DNA of 14,439 nt, from NCBI GenBank assembly GCA_029856295.1, contig JAHQWS010000315.1, positions 1 through 14,439 of the forward strand. Reading direction: 5' to 3'. Both the position numbers and the translations under genes were made by a program. The stretch comes from Promethearchaeia archaeon (GTDB lineage Archaea; Asgardarchaeota; Lokiarchaeia; Sigyniarchaeales; SOKP01). The notes beneath the pieces were generated by a model. That model saw only the letters and a program-made list of their open reading frames with translations, had not been told where the DNA came from and did not search any database. Positions 13,564 through 14,439 of the stretch are shown piece after piece (the first letter of the stretch is position 1; each line of letters opens with the position of its first letter).

Positions 13564-14439
13564 TTAAGAATATCCAAGGACCATGAATCCAAAATAAATA
13601 GTGCTTGCTAAAAGAGCAGCGATTGGAAAAGTTAAAATCCAGAATACTACCATTTTACTAAAAGATTTATAATCAATTTCTTTTCGTTGAGCAAAGTTAA
13701 GACCTATAATACTAAAAACAATTACATGGCTGTGAGATAATGGAATAGGCAAAATGATTGTGCAAAACATAACTATTAATGCAGTAGAGAGTTGAACGAT
13801 AAAACCTTCACTAGGTCTCACATCAGTCATTTGACTAGCTAAAGATCTTATTACATAACGTCCTGTAACAAATAGACCTAAAAAAATAAATAATCCGCAA
13901 CAGATAATTAATATATAATATTCCATTGAATTTATTGAGTCATTATTGTAAATACTATAAATAATACCAGTGGCATTCGCTCCATCATTGCCTCCCGCAA
14001 ACATTTCTGCAAAAAGAATTGCGACAAGGAGCAACCATGAAAATTTATATTCAACTTTCTCTATTTTATTTAATCCTTTTAAACGAGATAAATACCCTTT
14101 TGAAATAACCTTAAAAAGAAGATATGAAACTGTAAAGCCAATGATAGGTGATATAATCCACCCTAAAATTATAATTGTTAAAAGATCATAGTTAAGGCAA
14201 GTTGCTGGACTAGTTCTATCATTAAACAATGAATAGACAATTAATACACCAAAAATACTTCCTACAGTACAATGAGTTGAACTTAAGGGGATCCCAGAAT
14301 AACTTCCAATAATTAACCAGATTATACAACTCAATAATACAGCTAATAGCATAAAAACGCTATATTTAATACCAGGACCTAATATATCAGACCCTATTAC
14401 ATTGGCGACCCCTTGGGAAAAAAATATTAAACCTATTGC
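13564..14439 (-). CDS. PiT-family inorganic anion (phosphate) transporter, N-terminus outside the window
   Basis: The frame is open to the right edge; 291 residues are visible and the ATG at 14352 is internal, since conserved sequence lies before it. PiT proteins bring in phosphate (a few sulfate) with Na+ or H+ through two inverted half-repeats. Each repeat normally has a GANDxAN signature and a later P-(L/V)-S-(S/T)-(T/S)-H. The second repeat is intact: GGNDGANATG (about 13992-13963) and PIPLSHSH. The first repeat has PLSSTH, but its signature reads SQGVANVIG (about 14418-14392), with Asn-Asp replaced by Gln-Gly. About eight membrane helices are visible, with a charged cytoplasmic loop between the repeats (SRLKGLNKIEKVEYK). 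No phoU-like gene is downstream. Phosphate is the default guess; the altered signature makes another anion, or altered coupling, possible. Confidence 0.85.
   Translation of the reverse strand, partial: AIGLIFFSQGVANVIGSDILGPGIKYSVFMLLAVLLSCIIWLIIGSYSGIPLSSTHCTVGSIFGVLIVYSLFNDRTSPATCLNYDLLTIIILGWIISPIIGFTVSYLLFKVISKGYLSRLKGLNKIEKVEYKFSWLLLVAILFAEMFAGGNDGANATGIIYSIYNNDSINSMEYYILIICCGLFIFLGLFVTGRYVIRSLASQMTDVRPSEGFIVQLSTALIVMFCTIILPIPLSHSHVIVFSIIGLNFAQRKEIDYKSFSKMVVFWILTFPIAALLASTIYFGFMVLGYS

Noticed and set aside
14352..14439. ATG at 14352 as the start of the PiT gene
   Set aside because: The frame stays open to the window edge, and the upstream codons encode the recognisable, though altered, first PiT signature, so the true start lies outside.
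1..14439. Mobile element, CRISPR array, tRNA or rRNA
   Set aside because: No transposase, integrase, spaced direct repeats, cloverleaf-like segment or rRNA-like conserved block was seen by reading both strands; the AT-rich repeats in gaps are simple composition.

Overview
The window is AT-rich (roughly two thirds A+T by eye) and reads as archaeal. Several genes have a TATA-like box (TATATAAG, TATAAATT, CTTAAATA) at a promoter-like distance. Ribosome binding sites are of the GAGGTGA/AAGGTGA type, and genes end in T-rich tracts. Lysine/isoleucine-rich proteins, many hypothetical and membrane proteins, a URO-D-type methyltransferase, a membrane winged-helix/zinc-ribbon protein and a DUF401 permease would fit a mesophilic anaerobic archaeon such as a Lokiarchaeia-like Asgard member. 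That taxon is inference: no rRNA, ribosomal protein or eukaryotic-signature protein is present to prove it.

Layout. (1) 2-307: C-terminal part of a multi-pass membrane protein running in from the left edge. (2) 425-3145: a two-gene operon, an amidase-signature hydrolase of the cyclic-amide-hydrolase type and an iron-type alcohol dehydrogenase, closed by a hairpin/T-tract terminator. (3) 3186-5522, minus strand: a two-gene unit of unrecognised proteins, an alpha/beta protein with a possible longin/roadblock-like fold and an all-helical protein. (4) 5523-6969: a gene-poor stretch with two broken genes (a frameshifted 65-codon reading frame and a DsrE-family gene cut to 51 codons) on either side of an intact membrane-anchored winged-helix/zinc-ribbon protein. 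(5) 6970-12234, plus strand: an MtaA/CmuA-like member of the uroporphyrinogen decarboxylase family, a cytoplasmic GH3 beta-glycosidase, a PIG-L (LmbE-like) zinc deacetylase and an alpha/beta hydrolase, each separated by about 115-165 bases and apparently with its own promoter. (6) 12281-14439, minus strand: a DUF401 ion-transporter-like permease and a PiT-family anion transporter that runs off the right edge.

Together the recognisable genes suggest a scavenging heterotroph: amide hydrolysis, alcohol/aldehyde interconversion, glycoside hydrolysis and deacetylation, methyl-group transfer and anion uptake. No CRISPR array, insertion sequence, tRNA or rRNA was seen. The most unusual points are the unrecognised minus-strand pair, the two broken genes, and a PiT transporter whose first signature motif has lost its Asn-Asp pair while the second is intact.
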